In this document: positions 32,134-40,911 of the stretch, one piece after another
Position numbering within the stretch: the stretch's first letter is position 1
Layout of the letters: each line of letters starts with the position of its first letter
Assembly: GCA_903851385.1 (NCBI GenBank)
Contig: CAINOC010000037.1
Span: forward strand, 1-53,764
Length of the DNA stretch: 53,764 nucleotides
Direction of reading: 5' to 3'
Source of the DNA: an uncultured Chlorobiaceae bacterium
GTDB lineage: Bacteria; Bacteroidota; Chlorobiia; Chlorobiales; Chlorobiaceae
Notes under the pieces: generated by a model
Seen by the model: only the letters and a program-made list of their open reading frames with translations
Database searches by the model: none
Told to the model about the DNA's origin: nothing
Program-made: the position numbers and the translations under genes

Positions 32134-33621
32134 ATGGAACTGCAGGATTTGAACGTTGTGGTAATTGGAGCGGGAGTTGGAGGGCTTGCTGCCGGAGCCT
32201 TGCTTGCCCGGAAAGGAGTAATGGTTACTGTGCTTGAAGCGCAGAACTACCCCGGAGGTTGCGCGGCAACATTTGCAAGAGAAGGGTATCGTTTCGATGC
32301 TGGAGCTACAATTGGCTGCGGGTTTCATGATGGCGGTCCGATGCATATGCTCGGCAAAGAGCTCGGCATTGTGTGGCCGGTTTCGCCGGAACCGGTTGCA
32401 TGGCAGTACCGCCACAACTCCATTCACCTTGATCTTCCTCCCCAGCGCCTTGCGATTCTTGAGCGCTTTCCCCGGTCGGCACCCTTCTGGAAGGAGCAGG
32501 CCGACCTTGCAAAACTGCTCTGGCATCTCGCTGAAGGGGGGCTTTCATGGCCGGCAAAAGGGGTTCGTGACCTTGCCCGTCTTGCCCGTAAAGGTATTGC
32601 CGGACTTCCCGGATCAGCCCATCTACTTTCATTTTCTAAAAAAACGATGCTTGACTGGCTTGCCTCCCATGGCCTCGATGGCGACTCTGATTTTGTGCGA
32701 TTTATCGATGCCCAGCTGCTGGTTTCAGTACAGACCACTGCAAACTATGCCAATGCTGTTAATGCAGCCATAGCGCTTGATCTGCCGCTTTCTGGTTCAT
32801 ACCGTGTCAAAGGAGGTATTGGAACTGTATCAGAGTTGCTTGCCAGGTCCATTGAGGAGAACGGAGGGGCTGTGCTTTATGATAAAAAAGTTATTCGCAT
32901 CGATTCAGTTCGCCGACAGGTATTTGGTCTTGAAACCTCAGATGGCAGTGCCATTGCTGCTGATTTTGTGCTTGCCAACATAACGCCTGAATCTCTTGCG
33001 ATGCTCACTGGAGAAGAAAATAAACCAAATGCCGTCATGAGCGAAAGCCCTCACTGGAGTGCCTTTGTCCTCTATCTCGGCATGGATCCTGACCTGTTCA
33101 GTGCATTACCGACCCATCATATCCAAATCATCGGTTCGAGCGGCGAGCTTGCAGAAGGGAACAGCATATTTGTCTCATTTTCGCCCGGTGACGAGCCGAA
33201 TCGTGCTCCCGAAGGTCTTTGTGGAGTCACAATTTCCACACATACCCTTCCTGGACAATGGTTTGAAGCGAAAGAGAAGAGTCGTTCTGCCTACATGGAA
33301 CTGAAGAGTGCCTATACCGAACATGTGCTTGATGTGTTTTCAGAACAGTTTCCCAAAGCCCGCGATGCCGTGCGAAGCATAACGGCTGCAACACCGGTTA
33401 CCTGGGAGCGATATACCGGTCGTTTTCAAGGCACGGTGGGCGGTTATCCCCAGACCTCGCTTTTCAAGGTGCGTGGACCGGCCACTTCGTTCGACAACCT
33501 TTTTCTTGTTGGCGACTCGATCTTTCCCGGGCAGTCCCTTCCAGGTGTTGTGACCGGTGCCCGTCGCGCTGTTGAATTGCTTTTGCAGCGTAATGACAAA
33601 ACGGGGGGGCTGCAACAATAG
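32134..33621 (+). CDS. CrtI-like FAD-dependent desaturase/isomerase
   Basis: This 495-residue flavoprotein belongs to the phytoene desaturase/carotenoid isomerase family. The Rossmann dinucleotide-binding motif VIGAGVGGLAAGALLARKG lies at about residues 10-28, followed by LEAQNYPGGCAATF. The C-terminal FAD signature NLFLVGDSIFPGQSLPGVVTGA is also typical. Carotenoid enzymes of this type (CrtP, CrtQ, CrtH) are known in green sulfur bacteria, but I cannot say which reaction this one does; a family-wide retinol or sterol-like activity is also possible. It is 51 bases upstream of the radical SAM gene on the same strand. Confidence 0.85.
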   Translation: MELQDLNVVVIGAGVGGLAAGALLARKGVMVTVLEAQNYPGGCAATFAREGYRFDAGATIGCGFHDGGPMHMLGKELGIVWPVSPEPVAWQYRHNSIHLDLPPQRLAILERFPRSAPFWKEQADLAKLLWHLAEGGLSWPAKGVRDLARLARKGIAGLPGSAHLLSFSKKTMLDWLASHGLDGDSDFVRFIDAQLLVSVQTTANYANAVNAAIALDLPLSGSYRVKGGIGTVSELLARSIEENGGAVLYDKKVIRIDSVRRQVFGLETSDGSAIAADFVLANITPESLAMLTGEENKPNAVMSESPHWSAFVLYLGMDPDLFSALPTHHIQIIGSSGELAEGNSIFVSFSPGDEPNRAPEGLCGVTISTHTLPGQWFEAKEKSRSAYMELKSAYTEHVLDVFSEQFPKARDAVRSITAATPVTWERYTGRFQGTVGGYPQTSLFKVRGPATSFDNLFLVGDSIFPGQSLPGVVTGARRAVELLLQRNDKTGGLQQ

Positions 33622-33672
33622 ACAATTGTTCATCCGCCTTCTCTTTCGTCCTTTCTTCACTATATTTCCATC

Positions 33673-34935
33673 ATGGATATCCTTGAGAAATTACAGATTC
33701 TTTCCGGTGCAGCGCGTTACGACGCTTCGTGTGCTTCCAGCGGAAGCAGGCGTGAGGGGCCCGCTTGCGGAACCGGGAATACATCCAGCAGCGGCATCTG
33801 CCACTCTTGGGCGGATGACGGCAGGTGTATATCACTGTTGAAAATTCTTCTTTCCAACGACTGTATTTACGACTGTGCCTACTGTGTGAACCGGTCGACC
33901 AATCCGGTTGAGCGCGCATCGTTTACTGCCCGCGAAGTGATCGATCTTACCTTGGATTTTTATCGCCGTAACTATATTGAAGGGCTCTTTTTAAGCTCGG
34001 CTGTCATGCAGAGCCCCGATCAGACTATGGAACGCATGGTCATGGTTGCCGAAGCCCTGCGTACCGAAGAGCAGTTCGGCGGTTACATACACATGAAAAT
34101 CATTCCCGGCTGCAGCCGGGACCTTGTGCGAAAAGCAGGGCTCTATGCCGATCGTATCAGCGTCAACATTGAGCTGCCTTCTCAGGCTTCCCTGCAGCGA
34201 CTTGCTCCCCAAAAGCATAAACATGCTATTCTTGAGCCCATGGCGCTTATCGGGCGGGAGATAGCTACCAGCCTTTTAGAACGCAAGGCGAGTCGTCGGG
34301 CACCCCGGTTTGCTCCGGCAGGCCAGAGCACCCAGATGATTATTGGGGCGAGTCCTGAAAACGATTTCCAGATACTGCGACTTTCCCAGGGGCTCTACAA
34401 AAAAATGAACCTCAAACGGGTCTACTATTCGGCTTATGTGCCGGTTATAGCAGATAATCGCCTTCCCGTGCTTGCGGCACCTCCTCTATTACGCGAACAC
34501 CGCCTTTATCAGGCCGACTGGCTGTTGCGCTTTTACGGTTTTTCCGCCGAAGAAATCCTTTCGGATGATGCTCCTCATCTTGATGAATCATTTGATCCCA
34601 AAACTGCCTGGGCTTTGCGCCACCCGGAATTTTTTCCTGTTGAGATTAATCGCGCTGACTATGCCACACTATTGCGAGTCCCGGGTATCGGGGTTCTTTC
34701 GGCCAAACGCATTGTTGCTGCCCGCCGATTTTCACGCATAACTCCTGAAGGTTTGAAAAAAATCGGGGTAGTTATTAAAAGGGCAAAATATTTTATCACT
34801 TGCTCTGGCAGGTCATTTGAAAACCCTGATCAGCCACCAGCACTCATCCGCCAGCGACTGTTGCTTGGTGAAAGCAGTGAAGCGCCAATGTCGATACTTC
34901 CAAAACAACTTGTATTGCCCGGTCTTATTGCATAA
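33673..34935 (+). CDS. Radical SAM protein of the DNA modification/repair type (UDG-linked family)
   Basis: This 420-residue protein has a radical SAM motif CIYDCAYC with Cys64, Cys68 and Cys71, which should hold the SAM-cleaving [4Fe-4S] cluster. Four further cysteines (20, 32, 43, 52) precede it and might bind a second cluster. A helix-hairpin-helix element, INRADYATLLRVPGIGVLSAKRI at about residues 325-347, lies at the C-terminus and suggests DNA binding. The architecture fits the TIGR03916-type family found beside uracil-DNA-glycosylase-linked DUF4130 genes. Its reaction is not known. The next gene starts 2 bases after the stop, so the two are coupled. Confidence 0.85.
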   Translation: MDILEKLQILSGAARYDASCASSGSRREGPACGTGNTSSSGICHSWADDGRCISLLKILLSNDCIYDCAYCVNRSTNPVERASFTAREVIDLTLDFYRRNYIEGLFLSSAVMQSPDQTMERMVMVAEALRTEEQFGGYIHMKIIPGCSRDLVRKAGLYADRISVNIELPSQASLQRLAPQKHKHAILEPMALIGREIATSLLERKASRRAPRFAPAGQSTQMIIGASPENDFQILRLSQGLYKKMNLKRVYYSAYVPVIADNRLPVLAAPPLLREHRLYQADWLLRFYGFSAEEILSDDAPHLDESFDPKTAWALRHPEFFPVEINRADYATLLRVPGIGVLSAKRIVAARRFSRITPEGLKKIGVVIKRAKYFITCSGRSFENPDQPPALIRQRLLLGESSEAPMSILPKQLVLPGLIA

Positions 34936-34937
34936 TT

Positions 34938-35675
34938 ATGAACCGTTACCTTTACGATGGTACTGCTGACGGCCTGTTGTCTTCCATTGCATGGATCCTT
35001 GAAGAGGAGCCTGATCCGGAAAAGGTTACGCTTGCAAAGCGCATGGATACTCTTTTTGAAGAGGGATTCACTATTAGCACTGATGCAACCTTGGCAGAAT
35101 CGTTATTTTTTCGGCTGAAACAGCATGCACCAGATGCTGCACATACCCTTTATTCATTCATGCTTGCAGAAAAGGAGGGGATGGAAACCAGCTTGCTGCA
35201 CTATGTCTCGTTAGCCTTCAAGCATGGCGACAAGGTCAAGGGTTATCTTACCCATCCAGCTGTTCGGGATATAGTCAATGTTGCACAAAAAGCAGGAAGG
35301 GAGCTGCACCGGATGAAAGGGCTTCTGAGGTTTGAAAAACTTCAGGATGGCGCCTACCTTGCGAAAATGGAACCCGACTATAATATTATCCACCCTCTTG
35401 CCTATCACTTCAGCAGCAGGCTGAGAGCGCAGCATTGGTTTCTCTATGATGTCAAACGGCGCATGGCAGCCCGCTGGAACAATGGCACTCTTCAGTTTGG
35501 TACCATCGAACAATTCACCACGCCAGCCCTCTCGGAAGATGAAAAAAAGGTTCAGGCACTCTGGCAGGCCTTCTTTAAAACTATTGCTATACCCGACCGC
35601 AAAAACCCTCGCCTCCAGAAATCCAACATGCCCATGAAATACTGGAAATATCTTGTTGAGAAGCAGGGGGAATGA
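34938..35675 (+). CDS. DUF4130 protein, partner of the radical SAM protein
   Basis: This 245-residue protein starts YLYDGTADGLLSSIAWI and ends with MPMKYWKYLVEKQGE, features of the TIGR03915/DUF4130 family. In other bacteria this domain is found fused to a uracil-DNA glycosylase-like domain. No glycosylase domain is fused here; the protein ends after the DUF4130 region. It is helical, cytoplasmic, and carries no recognised catalytic motif. Coupling to the radical SAM gene (2-base gap) implies a joint task, presumably on damaged or modified nucleic acid; this is inference from family linkage. Confidence 0.8.
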   Translation: MNRYLYDGTADGLLSSIAWILEEEPDPEKVTLAKRMDTLFEEGFTISTDATLAESLFFRLKQHAPDAAHTLYSFMLAEKEGMETSLLHYVSLAFKHGDKVKGYLTHPAVRDIVNVAQKAGRELHRMKGLLRFEKLQDGAYLAKMEPDYNIIHPLAYHFSSRLRAQHWFLYDVKRRMAARWNNGTLQFGTIEQFTTPALSEDEKKVQALWQAFFKTIAIPDRKNPRLQKSNMPMKYWKYLVEKQGE

Positions 35676-35710
35676 TGAATGTGTTCTACGCTATTTTGCA
35701 ATAACGAGTT

Positions 35711-35946
35711 TCATTTCAGTGTTGCGCGCACCTGTGCAAGTGCATCAGCGATAGGAATGACCTGGGTGTTGTGCCACTCTCGATTTCCTCAATCCTTCGT
35801 TCGGTTTCGATAGCCCAGGCATCCTCAATCTCGTCATCTTCATCGAGACTGGCGAGTAAAAGCTGGACCAAAGCAGCACGTTCATTTGCTGACAGTTTCA
35901 TTGCCTCAGCTTCGAGTAATTCGAGTCGATTTTCCATAGTCCTCAT
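35711..35946 (-). pseudogene. Degenerate addiction-module antitoxin with a vestigial toxin start
   Basis: The reading frame resembles the PF09720/TIGR02574 antitoxin family: MENRLELLEAEAMKLSANERAALVQLLLASLD, then an acidic helix ending EEIESG. After that the frame goes out of register (stop at 35716-35718). The neighbouring frame restores the family ending VIPIADALAQVRATLK with TGA at 35711-35713. That stop overlaps an ATG (35712-35714) which opens only seven codons (MKLVIAK) before TAG. Overlapping stop/start is the usual coupling to a RelE/ParE-type toxin, so the toxin has been lost. It converges on the DUF4130 gene. Confidence 0.7.
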
Positions 35947-36171
35947 GCCTCCCTGTAGTGCTCATAGAACTTGTTACTTTCAAAGGTATATGATTTTGTT
36001 GCAAAAGTCACAATCAGTTTTCAAATACCAGGCTTGGTGAAAATCAAGAACGCGGCTGGTACATCTCACTGTATCGATGAGCTGAGCGCCGGTATACGTG
36101 GGTAAACTGCCGCGTGAAAAATTAATTTTGAATCCAGATTGTTTATCTTACAACCGCTACCAAATACGCCT

Positions 36172-36882
36172 ATGAAACTGACAGAAACAGCAGAAAAAGC
36201 AATTGCCGCATATGGTGGGCGGACGCTTTGGGAAAACACAAAAACTCTGGAAACCGAGATAAGTGCTTCCGGACTGGCGTTTACCCTCAAACGTCGACCG
36301 TTTTTCCGACATGCCAGAATGGTTTTAGATGTTCACCGACCATTTTCAACCTTGACCCCGATAGGTCGAAGCCCTGCTATCACTGGAGTACTTGATGGTC
36401 TGGATGTACGGCTGGAAAATGCAGAGGGGAAGGTCATTGCAGAGCGGAGGAATGCGAGGGATTATTTCAAAATCGGCAGAAGGTTGTTCTATTGGGATGA
36501 CCTCGATATGTCATATTTCGCCAACTATGCTTCCTGGAATTATTTTACCCTGCCGGCGTTGCTGATGCGAGAGGATATTGCCTGGAAGGAGCTCGAACCG
36601 GGTTGGCTGGAGGCGCGATTTCCGGACGCAATTCCGAACCACAGCCGGGTGCAGCGATTCAGGTTTGACCGCGCGACTGGTCGCCTGATGCAGCACGACT
36701 ATACTGCCGATATCATCAGCCCGCTTGCAGTCGCATCCAATGTTGTTCTGCAGCACGCGCAAAACAGTATTGGACTTGTCTATCCTTCGATAAGGCGGGT
36801 AACTCCCAAAGGGCCGAAAGGCAAGCCGCTCGGTGGTCCGGTATTGATTCACCTTGATATTCACGATTTCAGGCTGATGTAG
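36172..36882 (+). CDS. Protein of unknown function upstream of glpK
   Basis: I do not recognise this 236-residue protein (start ATG 36172; ATG-initiated extension to 36139 is possible). It has no signal peptide or membrane segment that I can see. Sequence is mixed alpha/beta with aromatic and charged blocks such as RRLFYWDDLDMSYFANYASW and the C-terminal GPVLIHLDIHDFRLM, which suggests a beta-rich ligand-binding or lipoprotein-sorting-like fold; this is only an impression. It ends 22 bases before glpK on the same strand, so cotranscription is likely. Confidence 0.7.
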   Translation: MKLTETAEKAIAAYGGRTLWENTKTLETEISASGLAFTLKRRPFFRHARMVLDVHRPFSTLTPIGRSPAITGVLDGLDVRLENAEGKVIAERRNARDYFKIGRRLFYWDDLDMSYFANYASWNYFTLPALLMREDIAWKELEPGWLEARFPDAIPNHSRVQRFRFDRATGRLMQHDYTADIISPLAVASNVVLQHAQNSIGLVYPSIRRVTPKGPKGKPLGGPVLIHLDIHDFRLM

Positions 36883-36904
36883 TGCAACGCATGAATAATA
36901 AAGC

Positions 36905-38356
36905 ATGGCAATTCTGGCAATCGATCAGGGAACAACAGGAACTACCTCTATCCTTTATAACTCCGGAGGGCAGGTCATTGCCAAGGCCTACCGGGAATTA
37001 ACCCAGATTTACCCTCAGGAAGGGTGGGTAGAGCATGATCCGGAAGAGATATGGCAAACTGCAGTCGATGGGGTGAGAGAGCTGAGAGCGAGGTATGATC
37101 AGCCAATTACAGCCATCGGTATCACGAACCAGCGTGAAACCACCATTGTCTGGGACCGGATAACCGGCAAACCGATCTATAATGCCATTGTCTGGCAATG
37201 CAGGCGAACCAGCGAACTGTGTCGACGATATGAAAAGGAACAAGAGCGCATCACCGCCAAAACCGGACTGCTGCTCGATGCATATTTCAGCGCTACAAAA
37301 ATCCGCTGGATTCTCGATCATTGTTCAAGCATCGAACATAAGAACCTTCTTTTCGGCACAGTCGACAGCTGGCTGGTGTGGAAACTGACCGATGGTAGGG
37401 TTCATGCAACCGATTTTACCAATGCGTCCAGAACGCTTCTTTTCAATATCAGGGAGAAACAGTGGGATAAAGAGCTGCTTGATCTCTTTGCTGTTCCAGA
37501 GTCGCTCTTGCCGGAGGTGAGGAACTCAATGGATGATTTCGGCAGGGTAACTGCTCTTAAGGAGCTTTACGATGTTCCTATTGCCGCCGTTGCTGGCGAT
37601 CAGCAGTCCGCCCTCTTTGGGCAGTGCTGTTTTGATCCATCGTCAATCAAGAATACTTATGGTACAGGCTGCTTCATGGTTATGAACACAGGCGATACCT
37701 TTATTGAGTCGAACAACGGTCTTTTGACAACACTCGCCATAACTGCCTTAGGCAGGCCGTGTTATGCACTTGAGGGATCGGTCTTTATCGGAGGGGCAGT
37801 TATTCAGTGGCTGAGGGATGAGCTCAAGCTGATTCAGGATGCCAGGGAATCCGAAACAATGGCGCTGGAGGCCTCGACTAATGCGGGAGTTTATATTGTG
37901 CCTGCTTTTGTAGGCCTTGGTGCGCCACATTGGCAGATGGAGGCACGGGGATCTATTGTGGGGCTGACGAGAGGAACGAACAGAAACCATATTATCCGTG
38001 CAGCCCTCGAATCGATAGCTTATCAAACGTACGACGTTTTCAGGGCTATGGTGGCTGACACAGGAATTGTTCCGAATGCACTCATGGTTGACGGCGGGGC
38101 AGTGAGCAACGCGTTCCTCATGCAGTTTCAGGCCGATATCCTGGATATTCCGATCCTGAAACCTGTCAATATAGAATCAACATCGCTCGGTGTTGCCTAT
38201 CTGGCCGGATTGCAGACAGGAATATGGCACTCAAGTGAGGAGCTGCTCAGGTTGCATAAGGTACAAACCGCCTACACGCCTGCCATGGAGACCGAAACGA
38301 GAGAGAAGCTTTTAACCGGTTGGCAGAAAGCGCTGCGCCAGACTATAGCGGTTTAG
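36905..38356 (+). CDS. glpK: Glycerol kinase
   Basis: GlpK phosphorylates glycerol to glycerol 3-phosphate with ATP. The 483-residue protein opens with the FGGY phosphate motif AIDQGTTGTTSILY, then shows the characteristic NQRETTIVWDRITGKPIYNAIVWQCRRT region and DAYFSATKIRWIL, and the nucleotide-binding block YGTGCFMVMNTGD. These distinguish it from xylulose and gluconate kinases. No glpF or glpD is adjacent. In a presumed photolithoautotroph a free-glycerol kinase is a little surprising; lipid turnover or osmolyte recycling could supply glycerol. Confidence 0.95.
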   Translation: MAILAIDQGTTGTTSILYNSGGQVIAKAYRELTQIYPQEGWVEHDPEEIWQTAVDGVRELRARYDQPITAIGITNQRETTIVWDRITGKPIYNAIVWQCRRTSELCRRYEKEQERITAKTGLLLDAYFSATKIRWILDHCSSIEHKNLLFGTVDSWLVWKLTDGRVHATDFTNASRTLLFNIREKQWDKELLDLFAVPESLLPEVRNSMDDFGRVTALKELYDVPIAAVAGDQQSALFGQCCFDPSSIKNTYGTGCFMVMNTGDTFIESNNGLLTTLAITALGRPCYALEGSVFIGGAVIQWLRDELKLIQDARESETMALEASTNAGVYIVPAFVGLGAPHWQMEARGSIVGLTRGTNRNHIIRAALESIAYQTYDVFRAMVADTGIVPNALMVDGGAVSNAFLMQFQADILDIPILKPVNIESTSLGVAYLAGLQTGIWHSSEELLRLHKVQTAYTPAMETETREKLLTGWQKALRQTIAV

Positions 38357-38391
38357 CAGTGAACACATTTCAATTATAAACCTATGTTGTT

Positions 38392-38613
38392 ATGACAAAT
38401 TCCATTGATCAAACTTCTGGCGAAGGAAAAACGGTAACATGTCCTCAATGCGGGAAATCGTTTACCTGCAGCCTTTCACCAGCATGCTGGTGCGCCACGA
38501 GAGTCGTTCCTGTTGCAGTCAAAGAGCACCTTGCCGAACGCTATAAAACATGCGTCTGCAGCAACTGTCTCGACGAATTGATTGCAAATGCCGGTTCCGG
38601 AGAAAGTGCCTGA
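38392..38613 (+). CDS. Cysteine-rich CWC-type small protein
   Basis: This 73-residue protein carries CPQCGKSFTC, then CWC in ACWCATR, and a C-terminal CVCSNCLDEL. This arrangement matches the Cysteine_rich_CWC family, small proteins likely to bind zinc. The function of the family is unknown. It lies 35 bases after glpK on the same strand; the short gap may mean read-through. The AT-rich sequence before the ATG has no strong ribosome binding site. Confidence 0.8.
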   Translation: MTNSIDQTSGEGKTVTCPQCGKSFTCSLSPACWCATRVVPVAVKEHLAERYKTCVCSNCLDELIANAGSGESA

Positions 38614-38714
38614 GCATTTTCATTGAATGCAAGACTTAAAACTCCGTGTGAATTCAGTTGAAATGCTGTGGCTTATCCAGTACATTAGGTCATTGAGTAG
38701 AGTAACCGCAAAAC

Positions 38715-39545
38715 ATGCACATGCAAAAAGAAACCATCACTATTCTCGGCTGCGGCTGGCTAGGGTTGCCACTTGCCAAAGCCCTTGTCAAAGCGGGCTA
38801 TGCGGTGAAGGGATCAACCACGAGAGAGGAGAACCTTGAAACACTCCGCGAAGCTGGCCTCGAGCCTTTTCTTGTAGAGCTTGATCCAGAAGTGAACGGA
38901 GAGGACATTACAGATTTTCTTCACAGCGATATTCTTATCGTCAACATACCGCCAGAGAGGCGCGACGACATTGTCGAGTACCATATAGAACAGTTTTCAT
39001 CCCTTATCGATGCTCTCGGTCAATCGCCGGTGCGTTCAGTGCTGTTTGTCAGCTCAACATCAGTCTATCCATCCCTCAACAGGGAAGTTACCGAAGAGGA
39101 TGCTGTTGATCCTGAAGCCGTTTCCGGGCAGGCTTTGCTGCTTGTTGAGGAGATGCTGATGCAGGAGAGCGGGTTTCAGACTACTGTGCTGCGTTTTGGC
39201 GGCTTGGTCGGCTATGACCGTAACCCGGAAAAGTATCTCTCAGGAATGAAAGAGGTAGTTAATCCCGATCAGCCGATGAACTTTATTCATCGCGATGATT
39301 GTGTAAAGATAATTTCTGAAATCATCCGTCTTCAGCAGTGGGGTGAGGTATTCAATGCCTGCAGTCCGGTTCATCCCCTGCGACGCGACTACTACACCAG
39401 AGCGGCTGCAGAGGCAGGGATGTCATTACCTCCTCTGGCATCATCAGCAGAGCCTGCGCCATATAAAATAGTGAATAGCGACAAGCTTACCAGTGCCTTG
39501 CACTATCAGTTTCTCTATCCCGACCCGGCGGCTCATGAGGGATAG
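38715..39545 (+). CDS. NAD(P)-binding Rossmann-fold protein (YeeZ-like)
   Basis: This 276-residue protein has an N-terminal ILGCGWLGLPLAKALVKAGY (about residues 9-28), a Rossmann glycine motif, and continues in the SDR/epimerase style, with SSTSVYP around residues 116-122. The catalytic tyrosine/lysine pair is not clear. It resembles proteins of the YeeZ type whose substrate is unknown. It may be a sugar or cofactor-related dehydrogenase. The start could be the second Met (38721). It lies 12 bases before the cobyrinate synthase gene, so the two are probably cotranscribed. Confidence 0.8.
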   Translation: MHMQKETITILGCGWLGLPLAKALVKAGYAVKGSTTREENLETLREAGLEPFLVELDPEVNGEDITDFLHSDILIVNIPPERRDDIVEYHIEQFSSLIDALGQSPVRSVLFVSSTSVYPSLNREVTEEDAVDPEAVSGQALLLVEEMLMQESGFQTTVLRFGGLVGYDRNPEKYLSGMKEVVNPDQPMNFIHRDDCVKIISEIIRLQQWGEVFNACSPVHPLRRDYYTRAAAEAGMSLPPLASSAEPAPYKIVNSDKLTSALHYQFLYPDPAAHEG

Positions 39546-39557
39546 CGTAGCATAACG

Positions 39558-40895
39558 ATGGCAGTAAAGAAAACAGCTTTTCTTCTGGCTGCACCCTCAA
39601 GCGGGTCCGGAAAAACCACCTTGACTCTGGCTCTTCTGAGGCTATTTGCCGAGCGCGGACTTTCGGTTCAACCCTTCAAATGCGGACCGGATTATCTTGA
39701 TACCCGCCTGCACTCTCTTGCGGCTTCATGGGGCGGAAACAGCCGGACAGGGATCAACCTTGATACCTTCATGGCATCAAAAGAGCATGTGCGGGAGCTC
39801 TTTTGCCGTTATTCATCTGATGCTGACGCTTCAGTAGTCGAAGGTGTGATGGGCCTTTTTGACGGCGCGGAAAAATCTGAAGGCAGCAGTGCTGAGATAG
39901 CCTCTGCTCTCGGCATCCCCGTCATTATGGTGGTCAACGCAAAAAGTATGGCCTATTCGGCCGCCCCCCTGCTCTATGGATTCAGAACGTTTGACCCACG
40001 AGTGAACCTTGCCGGAGTAATTTTCAATCAGGTCAATACGCTTTCCCATTACCGCTACCTTGAAGCAGCCGCCCGTGATGCCGGCGTTGAACCACTTGGT
40101 TATCTTCCTTACAGCAATGCGGTTGCCATCAGCGAACGTCATCTCGGCCTTGATATATCAACAGGGTATGACCGTGAGGGTGTTATCACTGCTATGGCGG
40201 AGCATGTCAAAAAAACTTTTGCTATTGAACGTTTGCTTGATCTCACAAGAGTTGCTTTTCCCCCGTGTGATCCAGTTCCCGTGTCGGGGCGGAAAGGCGG
40301 TAGAGTGATTGCTGTTGCCCGGGATGCAGCTTTCAACTTTATCTACCACGAAAACCTTGAGGCACTCGGTGAGCATGGTGATATTGTATTTTTTAGTCCG
40401 ATCGATGATGAGCGGCTTCCGAAAGCTGATATGCTCTATCTTGCGGGCGGATACCCTGAACTTTACGCGGAACAACTCTCCTCAAATGGTGCCATGCGTG
40501 AAGAAATCGCTTCGTATTGCCGTAACGGGGGTATTGCCTATGCTGAATGCGGCGGGATGATGTATCTTGGAAAAGCTATGACCCTCAAGGATGGAGCCCT
40601 CTATCCGATGTGCGGCGTCTTCGATTTTGATACTACCATACAGGATTCGAAACTCTCGCTTGGATACAGAAAAGTTGTTCTGGAAGAGATGCCGGGGGTA
40701 GAGCTTCCTGGCCATGAATTTCACTACTCACGAATCAGTAGAGAGGGAGAATTGCACAACATTGCAGCAGTGAAGAACGCACGGGGAGAAAGTGTCGAAA
40801 CTCCGGTGTTCAGAACGGAAAATACCATAGCCTCCTACATTCACCTCTACTGGGGCGAAAACCGCTTCTTCCCGCACTATTTGTTTACTCTCTGA
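39558..40895 (+). CDS. cbiA: Cobyrinate a,c-diamide synthase
   Basis: CobB/CbiA amidates the a and c side chains of cobyrinate with glutamine and ATP in cobalamin synthesis. The 445-residue protein has an N-terminal P-loop-type dethiobiotin-synthetase-like domain (APSSGSGKTTLTLALL, then PFKCGPDYLDTR and VVEGVMGLFDGAEK) and a C-terminal class I amidotransferase domain (LAGGYPELYAEQL; nucleophile Cys331 in AECGGMMYLG; His in GHEFHYS). The anaerobic CbiA and aerobic CobB forms share this architecture; the symbol is given for the anaerobic setting. No other cobalamin gene is nearby. Confidence 0.92.
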   Translation: MAVKKTAFLLAAPSSGSGKTTLTLALLRLFAERGLSVQPFKCGPDYLDTRLHSLAASWGGNSRTGINLDTFMASKEHVRELFCRYSSDADASVVEGVMGLFDGAEKSEGSSAEIASALGIPVIMVVNAKSMAYSAAPLLYGFRTFDPRVNLAGVIFNQVNTLSHYRYLEAAARDAGVEPLGYLPYSNAVAISERHLGLDISTGYDREGVITAMAEHVKKTFAIERLLDLTRVAFPPCDPVPVSGRKGGRVIAVARDAAFNFIYHENLEALGEHGDIVFFSPIDDERLPKADMLYLAGGYPELYAEQLSSNGAMREEIASYCRNGGIAYAECGGMMYLGKAMTLKDGALYPMCGVFDFDTTIQDSKLSLGYRKVVLEEMPGVELPGHEFHYSRISREGELHNIAAVKNARGESVETPVFRTENTIASYIHLYWGENRFFPHYLFTL

Positions 40896-40911
40896 ACTTC
40901 CTTTTTCTGTT

